Shown piece by piece: positions 1 through 11,823 of a stretch of DNA of 64,000 nt. The position numbers and the translations under genes are program-made. The notes beneath the pieces were generated by a model that had not been told where the DNA came from, made no database searches, and worked only from the letters and a program-made list of their open reading frames with translations. The DNA comes from Plectrocnemia conspersa (lineage: Eukaryota; Arthropoda; Insecta; Trichoptera; Polycentropodidae), in assembly GCA_009617715.1 (NCBI GenBank), contig VTFK01000189.1, forward strand, positions 1 to 64,000, read 5' to 3'. Each line of letters begins with the position of its first letter. The stretch's first letter is position 1.

Positions 1-1332
1 AGTATATAGTTGGGAAATACGACGCGAAGAGAGATAAAATTTTAAATAGGTTGACGACGGTTTTTCTATAGCGTGTCAATGTTGAATTTCTTATCGAGGC
101 ATTTTTTTTTCGTAATAAAAGTTTTCGGAAAGAGTGTGTAATATAAAATAAATTCACGTTAAATTGCAAAATGTGGTGTAATATACTAACGTGACCTGTT
201 TGCTGAAGTTGTTGAGTACTAAAGTTTAAGAAGCGAACTTTTCATGACTCGTATGCAAATTACCAAATTTAATAAAGCAAATTCTTATAACTACCAGGAA
301 TAGAAGTAATAATAATGTGGTTTAAAATTAGTTTATTACTTTTATTTAATAAACGAGTTTTTTGATAGTAAAATGCAAATTTTATGACGTTAAACGAAAA
401 GGAAAATTATGTTTTTATTTTATTTTATCTTATATATAATTGTTCTAAGTCCTACGCTTTTTATACGTTATGGAATAATATTTATAATTTTTACATACAA
501 ATAACGTCTATTATCCCATATACATAACAAATGTGATTTCCGACTTTTTAATTGTAAGTGGGTTTCGACCAATCACATAAAATAAAAAGTAATTTAAAAA
601 AAAATTTAATAAATCTTTTTTAAAAAAGTAGATCTTGTAAAATATCTCAGATAAGTTTTCCAGTAATTTATAAGCTATTAGTCAAAAAATCAAAAAAATT
701 AAATTTCAATTCACTATTGCCATTTTGAAACAAAATGGTGGAGCAAGGATGGCTGATAAATTTAGCCATGATAAAAGTCTATTTTAAAAAAAAGTTATGA
801 TCCACAAAAAACCACGGCAGCTTCTGTGCCTTTAAAACCATTATATAGCATTTAATAAAAAAAATATAATTTTAAAACATACCTTTTCTATTTTTTTTAT
901 TCTATTTCAACTTATTTTGTAGAATATGATTGACCTTTTTTTTTTTTTTTTTCCTTATGATTTCTTTAATAGAGTCATAATATTTTTATTTTTTACAACT
1001 TATTTTTTTTTAAATATGGCAGATTAGGCTGGCTTTTAAACTTGACTGAGCTATTTAAAAATAATCCTTGATTAATTAAACTTAATAGTCTCTAATAAAT
1101 CAGTAAAAAAAATACATTTTTTCACACTTTTATTGGGGCATCCCTTATAAGGACGCAATACGGTAACGCCATCGAAATTCGGACTAAAAAATGCTTTACT
1201 TTACATTTATATTTCTTATTTTTTTAACTAAAATTATTATCCAAGTGTCCAATTATTTTTTAAGTTTATATAGACAACTCTATCCCCGCTAGTTTCGTTA
1301 AAAAATCATGTGGTTTTACAAACCCATTATAT
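1..1332. other. AT-rich intergenic DNA
   Basis: I see no gene, splice-site pair or recognisable repeat domain. The stretch is dominated by A/T homopolymers. The short patch around 720-790 is the only less biased part, and its translation resembles nothing I know. Confidence 0.5.
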
Positions 1333-1870
1333 GATGAGCTTCGCGCTGGTGACCAGACTGCATCATAAGATTCCCTATCGAGCTCGACGATTTACCGTTA
1401 CATTTTAATTAGAATCCACTACTATTTGCCTCTCAGCCATACACCGTGGGGGTGTTACCCTGCGCTTCTAAAAAAATATTCTCCATTTTATTTTTATTAT
1501 ATAATAATGCTCTTTTCTTATAATAAATACAAATATTTTATTGCTTTTGGAAACAACAATAGTAGGAACACATTTAATAATGTCTATAATAATTATATTT
1601 ATTTAAAAAATCTTTGAAATTCTGCGCAAAATTAAAAAAAATCAGATACATAAGTAGCAAAATTATAGAATAAAGTTAGTGGTATTGTAGGTTGATCAAA
1701 TTTATTCATTTAACAATCCAGAACTGATGCCGATCCCATAGAAATAGAAGTGGGAGGGGCTATTGGGTCCCACGCAACGAAGAAAGAGATAAAGCATGCT
1801 ATTTCGTGTAACGGTACTTCGTCCAGACGACATGGGAATCTTATGAAGCGACCAGACTCTGTTGCTCATC
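1333..1870. repeat. Inverted-repeat pair bounding a possible non-autonomous DNA element
   Basis: The left arm (1333-1402) and right arm (1807-1870) are reverse complements over about 65 bp with scattered mismatches. Shared blocks include GATGAGC, the CCAGACT region, CATAAGATTCCC and CGGTTAC/GTAACGG. Homology stops sharply at the inner edges. The roughly 400-bp interior is AT-rich without coding content. I could not identify a target-site duplication, so this may be a worn MITE or two inverted copies of a shorter repeat. Confidence 0.5.
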
Positions 1871-2039
1871 GTTTACTATGCGTTTCTTATGTTGACACTT
1901 ATGTTGTTTTTGCAATGAATTTGTAGTAAAATAATATGATTAATGAATGTTTTACACTATTACACACAATTTTAGAAATTATGGTTTCATTCAAGCAGAG
2001 ATTTTAAATGCATTCTAACCCATAATTTAATCAATTTTA

Positions 2040-2400
2040 TCACCTTCGGAAGCCGTTCGACGATCTTCTCAGTCATTTATCAACGTGCGCATATGATATT
2101 ATGCGGAGATCGTCATAAACTACGCAAAGGTTCACACTTTTACGGCGTTGTAAATTGACATAACAGTTTCGTTTACATTCTTGTAATTGACCATTTGGCA
2201 GCGGCGCCCTCGCACTTTCGGGCGCCCTTTCAAATCGTATAATATATAATGGCGCCCGCATATGTAATGTTACGTACCTATTACGCACCACGCACGTATT
2301 ACCTACTACGTGTAATATTCAATATTTGAACGTTACGTTTTAAAATACGGTTACAGGGGATATAAACTTGAGCATTAAATTAGTTGAAGGCGCCGAAAAT
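2040..2400. other. CpG-richer island with repeated GGCGCC motifs
   Basis: This patch is clearly less AT-rich than its flanks. It holds three GGCGCC or GGGCGCC blocks between about 2200 and 2260, another near 2389, and several ACGT-containing words between 2270 and 2335. No open frame here resembles a protein. It could be a regulatory element or an old insertion; the sequence alone does not decide. Confidence 0.3.
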
Positions 2401-4661
2401 AACGGTACTAGTGTGAAGAAATATAGTTTATCCGACGTCGAACGCTATGAAGATTCCTATTATCAATAATGGATTTTGAAATTAATGCTTCTTGATAAGG
2501 ATACTAGAGCTATAGAGATATTTTATAAATGTATATCACTAATAAAATTGAAATTTAACCTTAATACTATACTTATGGTGTATACACCTACATTATTGTT
2601 TACAAAGTATATTTCAAAACAAAAATATATCAAGGGCCGCCTATATTGTAAAATATTATATAGATGAATTATAGTGATAGTTTTTGTCGAAAGTAAATTC
2701 CGAATGGAAGTGCTGACAGAAGTGGATTTCAAATAAAGGGAATAATATGCACCATGTATATGCAAATATACGCTTGAACTCTCATTAATTCCAAATCAGA
2801 AACAAAGTCGTAGTGCTATAGCACTTTTGGTTTCTGAAAGATGTGTTTTATCTTTCCTTCAATCCTCGATCGTTTTGACCAATGTCGACGATATGGGGCG
2901 GAACCAGACTCTTTGTTTTTATAATACATACCTTCTTATGCTCGTTTTTGTGCATCTGTGTAACGGTAGAATAAAAATTACGAAGACGTACAATGAGTTA
3001 CTTTTTCTTCCACTTCGTTTCTTTATCTTGAATTATGGAGTGACTTGATTAAGTCACTAAAATAATTATATACATAAATATTTTATCGTTTTTTTATATG
3101 GTCAGTTGAAGACTATGTGCTACACAATACATGGCAGTGAAATCAACAATGCGGGTAGTGCCCCTGATATTAGCTCGATTTGCAATTCCGAAAAAAATTT
3201 ATATTAAAGTTTATTAACTTGAAACATTTCCGTATAAATTTATCATCAAGTAGCATATTTATAGTGGGCGTCTAAAAAATGTTTGAAAATTCTTAAAATA
3301 AGGACCACTCTAATGCATACATATTATAGTAAAAATACTATATTTCATGTACATTAAACTAATAAATTATTTTAAAATATACTGTAAAAGCGTGCATAAA
3401 TAACATGTTATTATCGTGTCCAAAGCTAAAAGCGTTTTTTTGCTTACATTATCAAAAAAGCTCGTGGGCGTGCCGGATTTTCAGGTCATATTTTATGTAC
3501 TTTATGTATCAGTACATTTTTTCAATATACTCTACAATCACATCTCCTAGTCTCACAAGCCTTATCTAAGGCTTAGAGCTAGAGATATTTGGATTCGATC
3601 GTGATTATATAAACGGAACGAGTCGTATTGGAAAATGATTCGATTATGCTAGCCGGAATAGTAACGGAATTGGTACAAATACTGATGACCATGAAAACCC
3701 ACCAAATTACACTTTTCCTTATCTGATGTTAAATAAAATCGAAGAGGGTTAAATTCCACCCCAACAATGGACGTGAATAGTTTTTTACCAGCCGATGAGA
3801 TAATAAGATGGGACGGTTTTTTATCATTTTTACTTTATCAAAATTATATTTGCGAATCGTGATATACATTATAAAGATTGAGAGTCCCTGAATATCGTAG
3901 ATTGAATGGAGCTTGCTGACGTGGTCCATCAAAACCACGCTCGCCCTTTAAATTTACCGCTTCCGCCCTCACGAACGGTACTTTGTTGAATATCTACAAT
4001 CTTTAGTCGGTAATAAATTATTTTTTACGATATATCTGTTCTTACTTAAGCATTTTTTTTAAAATAATTTATAAAAATATGTATGTATAAAATATTTTAT
4101 AAGATTTCAAGTATGTCTATATAACAGTTCAATATTAGGTAATTAATCATTTGATTAAGTCAGTGAAACTGTAACTTGCTTAGTACATTAGTGTCGTATT
4201 ATAAGCAAAATAATTAATGGAAGATATAATATACGATATTATTTGTAAGACGAACCGTAAATCTAATTGAACGACTAAGTTAAATTTATTACCCCATTTT
4301 TTTACTTTTCGAGCTAACTGTGTTATTATATTATTCATTTAAATATTAACTTTCTTGTATATATATATGTATAATATATATGCACAATGAGATAAAAACC
4401 AATAGAATGGTAAAAAGGTCAATTTTATTTGGATTTCTTATAAGCAATTTATTTTAAGATCTAATTTGAAATGTAATTTACTAATATAATTATGATTTAA
4501 TATTAACATATGGTACATATTACATACATTATTTTTTAATATACATATATTGCCGTATTCTTTAATATACATATGTGTGTATATGTGTAAATTGATCATC
4601 TATGATCAGAATTTTTGTTGTTTTAAATTTTCGTTTAATTGCTCCAGAACTGATATATTAC
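2401..4661. other. AT-rich intergenic DNA
   Basis: I see no supported gene. Short palindromes occur (for example AAGCCTTATCTAAGGCTT near 3560). A slightly GC-richer patch lies at 3540-3720 without a convincing reading frame. Confidence 0.45.
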
Positions 4662-4664
4662 TAA

Positions 4665-4995
4665 TAGTCCAGTCAAATAAGGCGAAATAAAGGCTATATA
4701 AAAATAAATCTCGGAATGAAAGATAACAAACTGAAATGCACAGACCTTCATTTTGGTGACAGGGTGAAAAGTCTCATAAAATATCGTGTCTGCTAATCAA
4801 GATATCAAAGGTCAAAGGTCACAAAATTTGTTTTTTTGCAAATATCTCGCGTTTTATGCGTCGCACGTCATTAGTTGCTTTACAAAACTTAAAAAGCATA
4901 ACATTTTCTACAAGTTTGGTTAAAATATTTGTTTTGTATCATTAACCGTTTTTGAGATATAGCGCGAAGAGTGGGAGGCGTACATCCGTTTATAG
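4665..4995 (+). repeat. Left TIR of transposon copy 1
   Basis: This pairs with 6729-7050. It contains AGGTCAAAGGTCA at 4809-4821, two AGGTCA half-sites spaced by one base (DR1), which reappears inverted in the right TIR. Outer and middle parts are well matched, with small indels between the arms. Confidence 0.9.
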
Positions 4996-5129
4996 AATCC
5001 AGCGAGTATTTCTACCTGCTTAACTTGGTATAAGCTTTGAAAAAGTAAGCAATCGTGAAAAAAGTGGTCTCGGCAAGTCGTTTGAACCATAATTTTATTA
5101 CTTTCTTCATTGTATTATTAGGAATTAAG

Positions 5130-6798
5130 AATGAAATATTGCTCGACAAGAAATTTGTGCGAAAAAATTGAAAGAGTTGAGAGATGTCCTTACGGAGTAT
5201 GTACCAGATGATAAGATCATTTCCAAATTAAGAGAAAAATATTTAACTGATATTATAATTACAACGAAGATTGGATCATTCCCTATTTTTTCTTTTCGCG
5301 ATGCTCAAGCTTAAATTTTATCCATAGCTTGGTATGAAAATAAAAAAGGCACTTCGGAAGAAGAACACTTGCGCGTAGTGGAAGCTGCTGCGGCGATTAT
5401 TAGAGAAGATATTCGATCTTCTGTTGTTGAGACCAAGTCCTATCCGCCCCCGAGTAAAATATTAACGAAGAAATTCCGAAAACTTTATTACATTTTCTGC
5501 AAGAAGTTATTATAGAGAACAGAAAAGGAAAGACGGGGCATTTACAACGAAATACACAGCTATAAGTCATGATATAATGACTTCCATACGAAAGCGGTCC
5601 TTTTCTTCGCAGTTAATAATAGGCCTATCTGTATTTTTTCATAGAATAAATACAGATAGGCCTATTAATAACTGCCAAACATCCAAAAATACTTTTGGAT
5701 GTTTTGTCAAGTTTAGGTTTTTTCGCTTCATATAGTGATACTGTAAAATGTTATATTTCAGCTGTTTATCACCCACAGCCTCGTAATCAACCATCAGAGT
5801 CAAGTGCCTTAGTACAGTATGCAGCGGATAGTGCAGAAAAATTCTTATACTCTTGATGGCTATAATACTGTTCATATAATGGGAATGATAAAAATAATAA
5901 CTCCAAAATCTGAAGTTATATCCGATGACCGCATAAAGAAATTTACAACAAAACCAAGTGCAAAGGAGTTAGCAGCACTATCACATATACCCCTTCTAGT
6001 GTATGAAAATCATGTCGTACCCGGATTGAGCAAGAGATTCAAGTTCAAAATTTTATTGATGTAGAAGAACCAACCGAACAAATATTTAATGTAGTTGATT
6101 TGTTGTGGATGTATGGAAAGGGGAAAAATATCTCACCGTTGCCAGGGTGGAATGGATTTATTGAACAACTTACAAAAAACAATGAGAACTTTGTAACTTC
6201 TCGGATTCTGTTTCTTACTTTTATTCATCATCCTGCGAGTAATATGGACACAATTTACACCACATTACAGTGTGCTATAAACACTGCCAAGAAACATGAA
6301 CAAATAACATGCTTAATAACTTTTGATCAGCCGTTGTACATAAAAGCACGTGAAATCGTAGCAGCTTCAGATGCTAACTCAGACTTGTCCAGAGTAGTTG
6401 TGAAACTAGGAGGCTTTCATATGCTTATGTCTTTTATTGGATGCATAGGGTATATAATGAATGGAAACGGAATCAAGGAAGCTCTCAATACAATTTATGC
6501 TTCGAATTCTGTCGACAAAATGTTGGATGGTCACGCTTTTGCAAGAAGTATCAGAGACCATACGCTATTACTTTTTGCATTATCGATGATGATTTTTGAA
6601 GATATGGAGATTGAAAGCTATAATGCTTTAGATGGGTTCATTCAGCAGATAACAATTTGCGATGTTTCCTATGAAACTGTGGAAGAATGTGCAGGTAACT
6701 CTGGCTCCGTAGTTTACATAGCGCTTTCCTACAAACGGATGCGTGCTTCCCACTCCCCGCGCTATATCTCGAAAACCATTAACCATACGAAGAAATAA
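5130..6798 (+). pseudogene. Degenerate transposon-borne gene of unknown function, copy 1
   Basis: Coding sense survives in blocks. Block 1 (5130-5313) reads through ELRDVLTEYVPDDKIISKL and ends in TAA. A palindromic stretch at 5609-5700 breaks the frame. The next block (about 5790-6062) has VQYAADSAEKF, then, shifted by one frame, TLDGYNTVHIMGMIKI and SHIPLLVYENH. The last open block (6100-6798, 232 codons) contains LPGWNGFIEQLT, CLITFDQPLYIKA, VVVKLGGFHMLMSFIG and LDGHAFARSIRDHTLL. These motifs match a repetitive 'uncharacterized protein' type I recall from many invertebrate genomes, always multicopy. I cannot assign catalysis, though the Asp in TLDG and TFDQ would suit a DDE-type nuclease. 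Expressed full-length protein is unlikely from this copy. Confidence 0.75.
5609..5705. repeat. Two adjacent palindromes inside transposon copy 1
   Basis: Arms of about 28 bp at 5609-5636 and 5649-5676 are nearly perfect reverse complements around an 11-12 base loop. Immediately downstream, ACATCCAAAA and TTTTGGATGT form a second hairpin. Copy 2 has the same structure in eroded form (about 12778-12870). The hairpins sit in the middle of the coding region and interrupt it. Confidence 0.75.
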
Positions 6799-7050
6799 AT
6801 TAAAACAAACTTGTAGAAAATTTTATTTTCTATAAGTTTTGTGAAACATCTAATGACATGCGATGCAAAGGAGGCGAGATATTTGCAAAAAAACGATTTT
6901 TATGACCTTTGACCTTTGATATCTTGATTAGCAGACACGATATCTTATGAGACTTTTTACCCTATCTTTAGAACGCCAAAACAAAGGTCTGTGCAAAATT
7001 TCAGCTTGTTATCTTTCATTCCGAGGTTAAACCCTTATTTGACTGGACTA
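6729..7050 (-). repeat. Right TIR of transposon copy 1
   Basis: Reverse complement of the left TIR, including the DR1 motif at 6903-6915 read as TGACCTTTGACCT. The stop codon of the internal gene (6796-6798) lies inside this arm, so the terminal repeat overlaps the end of the coding region. Confidence 0.88.
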
Positions 7051-7053
7051 TAA

Positions 7054-8800
7054 CACCTACTCTCAATTTGCTACACATTTTTGATTCTACTAACGTTTTT
7101 GGTTGGTCCAAAGAAAGTCGCCCACGACTTTTTTCATTGCTCTCGTCCCTGGCATCAAATATTTGAAGCTACCATTGTATGGTACGGTTCTTGACAGTTC
7201 CCACACAAAAAGCATTATTTCGTTCAAGTAATTCTATTACATGTACAATAATGATTTAATAAGAATAAGATAATAATATCATATTCATACGTGTCCCGCG
7301 CAACAATAGCCATTATGGTCTCTCATCCGCCGTAAATACATCACGGCCCGAAATTCGGGATTATGTATTAAATTGAGGAATGCCCTCGTAGCCAATTATT
7401 GTATTGGACGTCCGCTTATCCCTAAGGTTTCACTCTCATTGTCCTCAAATCTCTTCAATCAATCCCCGTGGCAAGAGCAGAAGGCCGACGTTCGATTAAT
7501 TAGGCGCAATTCTGAAGGCCGAATATAAAGATATTATATCGCCTTTAGTTTTTGACAGATGCGATCAATCATAGACAAAATTAAATATATTACAAATATA
7601 TAACGCAAATGATTTTTACATCGTTCCTTTATTGACAAACGTCACAATTGCATATTAATAAGATTTTTATGATTGTATTTTCTCGAAACTTTGCTATGTA
7701 TTCAAGCAATTAACCCATTTAGAAAAAATGATAATACTGTTTATTTTAAATATTTAGTAACCAATAAGTCTTTCTAAGTATATACATATACCTAAACTTT
7801 ATATTATATACTATATTCTCAGATTAAATTGTATTTGCAACATCATAGTAAAATTAAGGTTTCGATTTCAGCTTTGGCCGAAACTGAAACACAATATTTG
7901 GTACTTCTTTATTTAAAAGTTCAATGAATACTATTTAAAAATAATAAAAAAGTTTGTTAAAAAATCATATTTAGGTTTATAATTATTACCCATCGAATCA
8001 TTTTATCATTGTCCCTTAAAAAACATGATTTGATTCATAACTTGTATTTTAACATTTTTATTCACAAACTTGCTATAAACATGTAAAAATAAAACGCTAT
8101 CAAATAGCCGAACGAAATTATCATGAAGACCGTAGTACCGCTACGTAATGGGGCAAAATATGCGAAGGCGTATTGGAAAAGTCTCAAATCGCCCGAAGAG
8201 AATCTAGGTCTTGTCGTGAAATGGCAAGGAAACAAATGAAAATCGATCAAATAGTGCCTCGTGGGTATTGCGAACCTTTTTTGCTAAGGCAAAAAATATA
8301 GACGATACAATACAAGAAAGTATACATACATCTATAGACAAAAAACGAGAGAGATGGAAATAATCTAAAATAAAATATATACGAATATAAAAAAGCTGCT
8401 TGCAAGAAATAATCGAATTTTTCCTCCAAGGCAATGTATCACCGATCCGCCAAAAAGCGAGTCACGAAGCACCTAATCTAATTAACCGACATTGTCGGGG
8501 GCAGATAAAAGAAGGAAAGTTAACTATAGGGTGTAACCGAAGGGTGTGAAAGGAAAAAAACGAATGAAAATGTGAAAAAAGTATGTTGTTATTTTATAAT
8601 AGACTATCGTTAAGTAAATACATTTATAACCAACAATTTTTTATATTTTATTTTAATAATAATAACAAATTATATAGTCTAAGCATGACCTTGGTAACAA
8701 AATAAAAAAATGTGATAAAATAAAACAATTAAATACTAGTATCAATTTTAAACTGCTACGTGTATACGTATGTATGTACATTGAGTGAATCTGTTTTTTT
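7054..8800. other. Intergenic DNA with a GC-richer conserved-looking patch at 7300-7520
   Basis: No gene is supported. The 7300-7520 stretch has more complex sequence than its flanks, with repeated CCAATTATTG-like and TCGATTAATTAGG words of the kind bound by homeodomain factors. This is typical of developmental enhancers but unproven here. Frames at 8060-8430 are AT-driven and unlike proteins. Confidence 0.35.
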
Positions 8801-9119
8801 TTCAGTGAATTTACATATAAATATAATTTCACTTACTGTCTCAGTGAAATATATTTTTATATATATTTACAATGATACTCAATTTGACAGTTGCGAAACG
8901 ACTTTCTTATAATTAAATTAACAGTACGAAATGTCCATTCAAATGTTCAAACCCAAACTTAACGAATTAACCCAATAAATTTAGGAATGAAAGCTTGATA
9001 ACAACAGTTAATTTAAATGGTTCTGCTTTTGACGCCGTAAAATTATATGCGCTAATGAAATTATATGCTGCTACAAAATGTCTTTGAAACCCAATTTGAC
9101 AGTTGCTAACCGATTATAT

Positions 9120-9235
9120 GCTGTTCAAACCAAACCTAACCTAACAAGAGTTAAAAAAATAGTTTGTTTTAAAAATTTAATTGGTTCACGTTGAGTTTGG
9201 TTAATTCGTTTAGGTTAGGTTTGGGTTTGAACAGC
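9120..9235. repeat. Inverted repeat of the GTTCAAACC..CCTAAC motif
   Basis: The left arm (9120-9145) and the right arm (about 9209-9235) are reverse complements over about 25 bp with one indel, separated by about 63 bp. The motif includes two CCTAA units. That resembles the common insect telomere repeat, but there are only two units, so it is not an interstitial telomere tract. Confidence 0.65.
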
Positions 9236-9554
9236 TTAAACGTTTCACAGCTATTACAGTGAATGTGAATTTGTAAGGGAATTTTTTTTTACTGTTATAA
9301 ATATGCTTTCCCTAATGTTTCAGTAAAATCATATTTATGCACATTTTCGTCGGTAGATTTTTACCACACATTTACCATATATATATGAAAATGCAAATTA
9401 AAATTTAAGCAAACGGATCTCGAGAGTAAGAGAGTCATTGCTGTAGTGTCGTGTTGAATTATTGCCGGCTGTGATTCGTTGATGGACTGTTAATCCTTTG
9501 AATCTCTAAAAATATCTCTTCTTTTGTCTTTCTGTATGCCCATCTTTCCTCCTG

Positions 9555-9660
9555 TGACCAAGCGTAACATATTTTATAATGTTGCTTTGAGACAGTTCTA
9601 GCGAATCGCAGATAAGAATGTTGGTGAAACAATTGCATCGCTTTTTGGATACGTCCACAA
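9555..9660 (-). repeat. Dispersed repeat, inverted partner at 25905-26030
   Basis: Read on the minus strand, this matches 25911-25990 closely. Shared blocks are AAGCGATGCAATT, CACCAACAT, CTTATCTGC and GTCTCAAAGCA, followed by weaker similarity. The family is unknown to me. The match is far too long to be chance, so both are copies of one dispersed sequence. Confidence 0.75.
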
Positions 9661-10395
9661 AATATATTTATGTATCAAAAGTTTAACTGCCAAATAAACT
9701 ATTTCGGCGATTGTTAACATAAAGGTAAAATAACAACAGTATTTTTGCACAGGTTAGAACGCATTGAACGCATCTTTTTCAAATTACAGCCTCATTATGG
9801 GTGTGCTTATAGGTGGTATTTGAAATATCGAAAATTATTAACGCAATTGTTTGCCTTAAATTAGAGACAAGTTGCTTTTTTTATACTCGAAATGGTCGCT
9901 AAAATGATTTTGTAAAGAATTGCAACCCACCACAAAACTTTCATTAGGTCAAGATGGGTTTAATTTATTTTTCTAGGTTAGGTTTGGGTTTGTACAGCAA
10001 ATGGACGTTTCTGATTTATTAACGTGAGCATATATTTTTTTAGTACAGCTATATTTTTACTAGTAATATAAATTAAATTTCACTAACTAGGCATATTAAA
10101 ATGTATCATGCAATCGATCTAAATTTTACTAGTCAATATCAGTGAAACTGTATTGTTGCACTACGTTAGGAAAATTTTGCCCTTACAACTATTTTAGCAG
10201 CAATTTAGTTGCGTTCACAGTTCTCAATTAAATACCAGCAAACGTCGATTTTTATCATATGGCAGTTAAATCACATATCAAATTAATTATATTTTGACTA
10301 ATATAAATATGTATCTACGGGTGAAATTGTATTCCGGTATGAATTCACATAAATTCTAATGAAAATGAACATTCACTGAAACATATACAAGCATT

Positions 10396-11205
10396 CTTAA
10401 GGTATTCAATCTGAAAGTTCAGATCAAATACCTAAGGAAGAATTAAAGAAATAACGAAAAATTTATAACAGCACCGGCTGAATTATATAAATTTCATTTT
10501 TTTCATGTGGTCATTCCAAAAAGATAATCTAGGAAAAACAGTTTAAAATACATCCCGAAAATATTTTTTTTAAATATGTCATTTCAGTAAAATAATATCG
10601 GAATACATTTTCACCAGTAGATATATATTTTTACTAGTAAAATATAAATTATCTGGCAGGTGCTAATAAAATTATATAATAATATGTAATACATACAATA
10701 TATTTAGCAATTTATCATTATTAATTTTCATCCGATGTATAAATATATTTCCACCAGTTGATATGTATTTCTACTAACAAAAATATAATTTAATTAATAG
10801 GTGCTAATACGCTGCTCTAGTCAAGTCCAAAATACAAACTAAGCCAACTTATCTCTCAGGGGAAAATAAGCATAAAAATAAGTACATGACATCGCATCTC
10901 ATTTTTTGCTCCATAGTTTGACTGCATTTCGATATTACACTATGTTTTCAAAATATGGTAGCTATTCCTACCAACATTACTATGGATTTCAATATAAGAG
11001 GACTGATCAAAGTATTTTCAAACCGAGTTTTGGTCAATAAGAGAGCGCAAAAACAGTTATCACTTCTCAGAAGTCAAAAATTCACGTCAAAAGCAATAAA
11101 ATCGTGTCGGAAAGCTCGGTAACGAGCATTCCCACTGCGAAATGATAATTGCTTTTGTGCTCTCCTATTGGTTAAAATTCGGTTTAGATGTACTTTATTC
11201 GATTC
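10396..11205 (+). repeat. AT-rich palindromic dispersed repeat, copy 1
   Basis: The copy starts at a hairpin (10400-10433, 16-nt arms with two mismatches) and runs through CACCAGTAGATATATATTT, ATAAATTATCTGGCAGGTGC and CCAAAATACAAACTAAGCC. It ends in a second inverted repeat (arms about 11009-11070 and 11134-11200). The same order of blocks is seen at 63355-64000, and part of it at 41095-41720. It carries no coding sequence and is probably a MITE-like or foldback family. Confidence 0.75.
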
Positions 11206-11820
11206 TTACTCGTAATATTGTTATAAAAAGTCCTAATATAAATGCTTGATAATCGAGTGTTTTCACCGCGCTTTTGACATGGCTACACTAAGCAGCAAAG
11301 AAAACACTACTAATTTTCGAGTTAAAATTATGAGCAGATATGTTTAATAATATTTAATGCCTTATTAAAATATTTCGCATAAAATATAATTCAGAAAATA
11401 TGTCGCAACGGTGGAGAGTTTTTATATTTATTTGTAGCATTTTGTACCTTTTATTATTTATTCAAGAAATTATATTACGATGTTAAAAAATACATAAAAC
11501 GCCATTTGTCATGAAGCTCGGAATCATTGCTTTTCCAGGGCCCGGGCTCGCTCTTGGCGGCCCTGTATGACTAAATCTTTATGCTTTGTTGTATTTTTTC
11601 ATTCACACAACGTGATTATATTTTTGACAACAAATTATTAAACATAGATGTCACTTTATTTTTTTTAAATATAATTTTACTAATAAATAATTATTATATT
11701 ATTTAATTACAGATCATTTTTAACTTATATTTCAAAAAAAAGATTTAAATACTTAAATTCATAATTTATTAAAATGCTTTTACATTTAAATATTTTATTG
11801 TACATTTGTATGTATAATAC
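11206..11820. other. AT-rich intergenic DNA
   Basis: I see nothing coding. A short GC-rich patch at 11530-11570 (GGGCCCGGGC) stands out but is too short to interpret. Confidence 0.45.
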
Positions 11821-11823
11821 ATA

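Larger units (their letters stand above)
4665..7050 (+). mobile_element. DNA transposon copy 1, long TIRs, 3-bp TSD
   Basis: The element begins TAGTCCAGTCAAATAAGG at 4665 and ends with the reverse complement CCTTATTTGACTGGACTA at 7050. The terminal inverted repeats run inward to about 4995 and 6729, some 320-330 bp each. The element is flanked by TAA at 4662-4664 and 7051-7053, a 3-bp target duplication. A second copy at 11824-14197 is alignable end to end, which independently fixes the boundaries. The interior carries a degenerate coding region on the same strand. Known superfamilies with 3-bp duplications include PIF/Harbinger, some CACTA and Academ. The termini match none I can name with confidence; Academ-like is my best guess and is only an inference. 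Confidence 0.9.
8800..10390. repeat. Dispersed repeat cluster with CAAACCCAAACCTAAC words
   Basis: The words AATTTGACAGTTGCGAAACG and GTTCAAACCCAAACCTAAC recur here around 8880-8960, 9080-9145, inverted at 9200-9235 and inverted at 9970-10005. They also occur at 41280-41340 and 63850-63910. Several copies have CAGTGAAA-type words nearby. This looks like nested or scrambled copies of one non-autonomous repeat family rather than a simple tandem array. Confidence 0.65.

Noticed and set aside
8062..8434. Three overlapping minus-strand frames
   Set aside because: Mutually overlapping, composition-driven, and without motifs.
9130..9235. Interstitial telomere (TTAGG) repeat
   Set aside because: Only two CCTAA units per copy, embedded in a conserved dispersed repeat.
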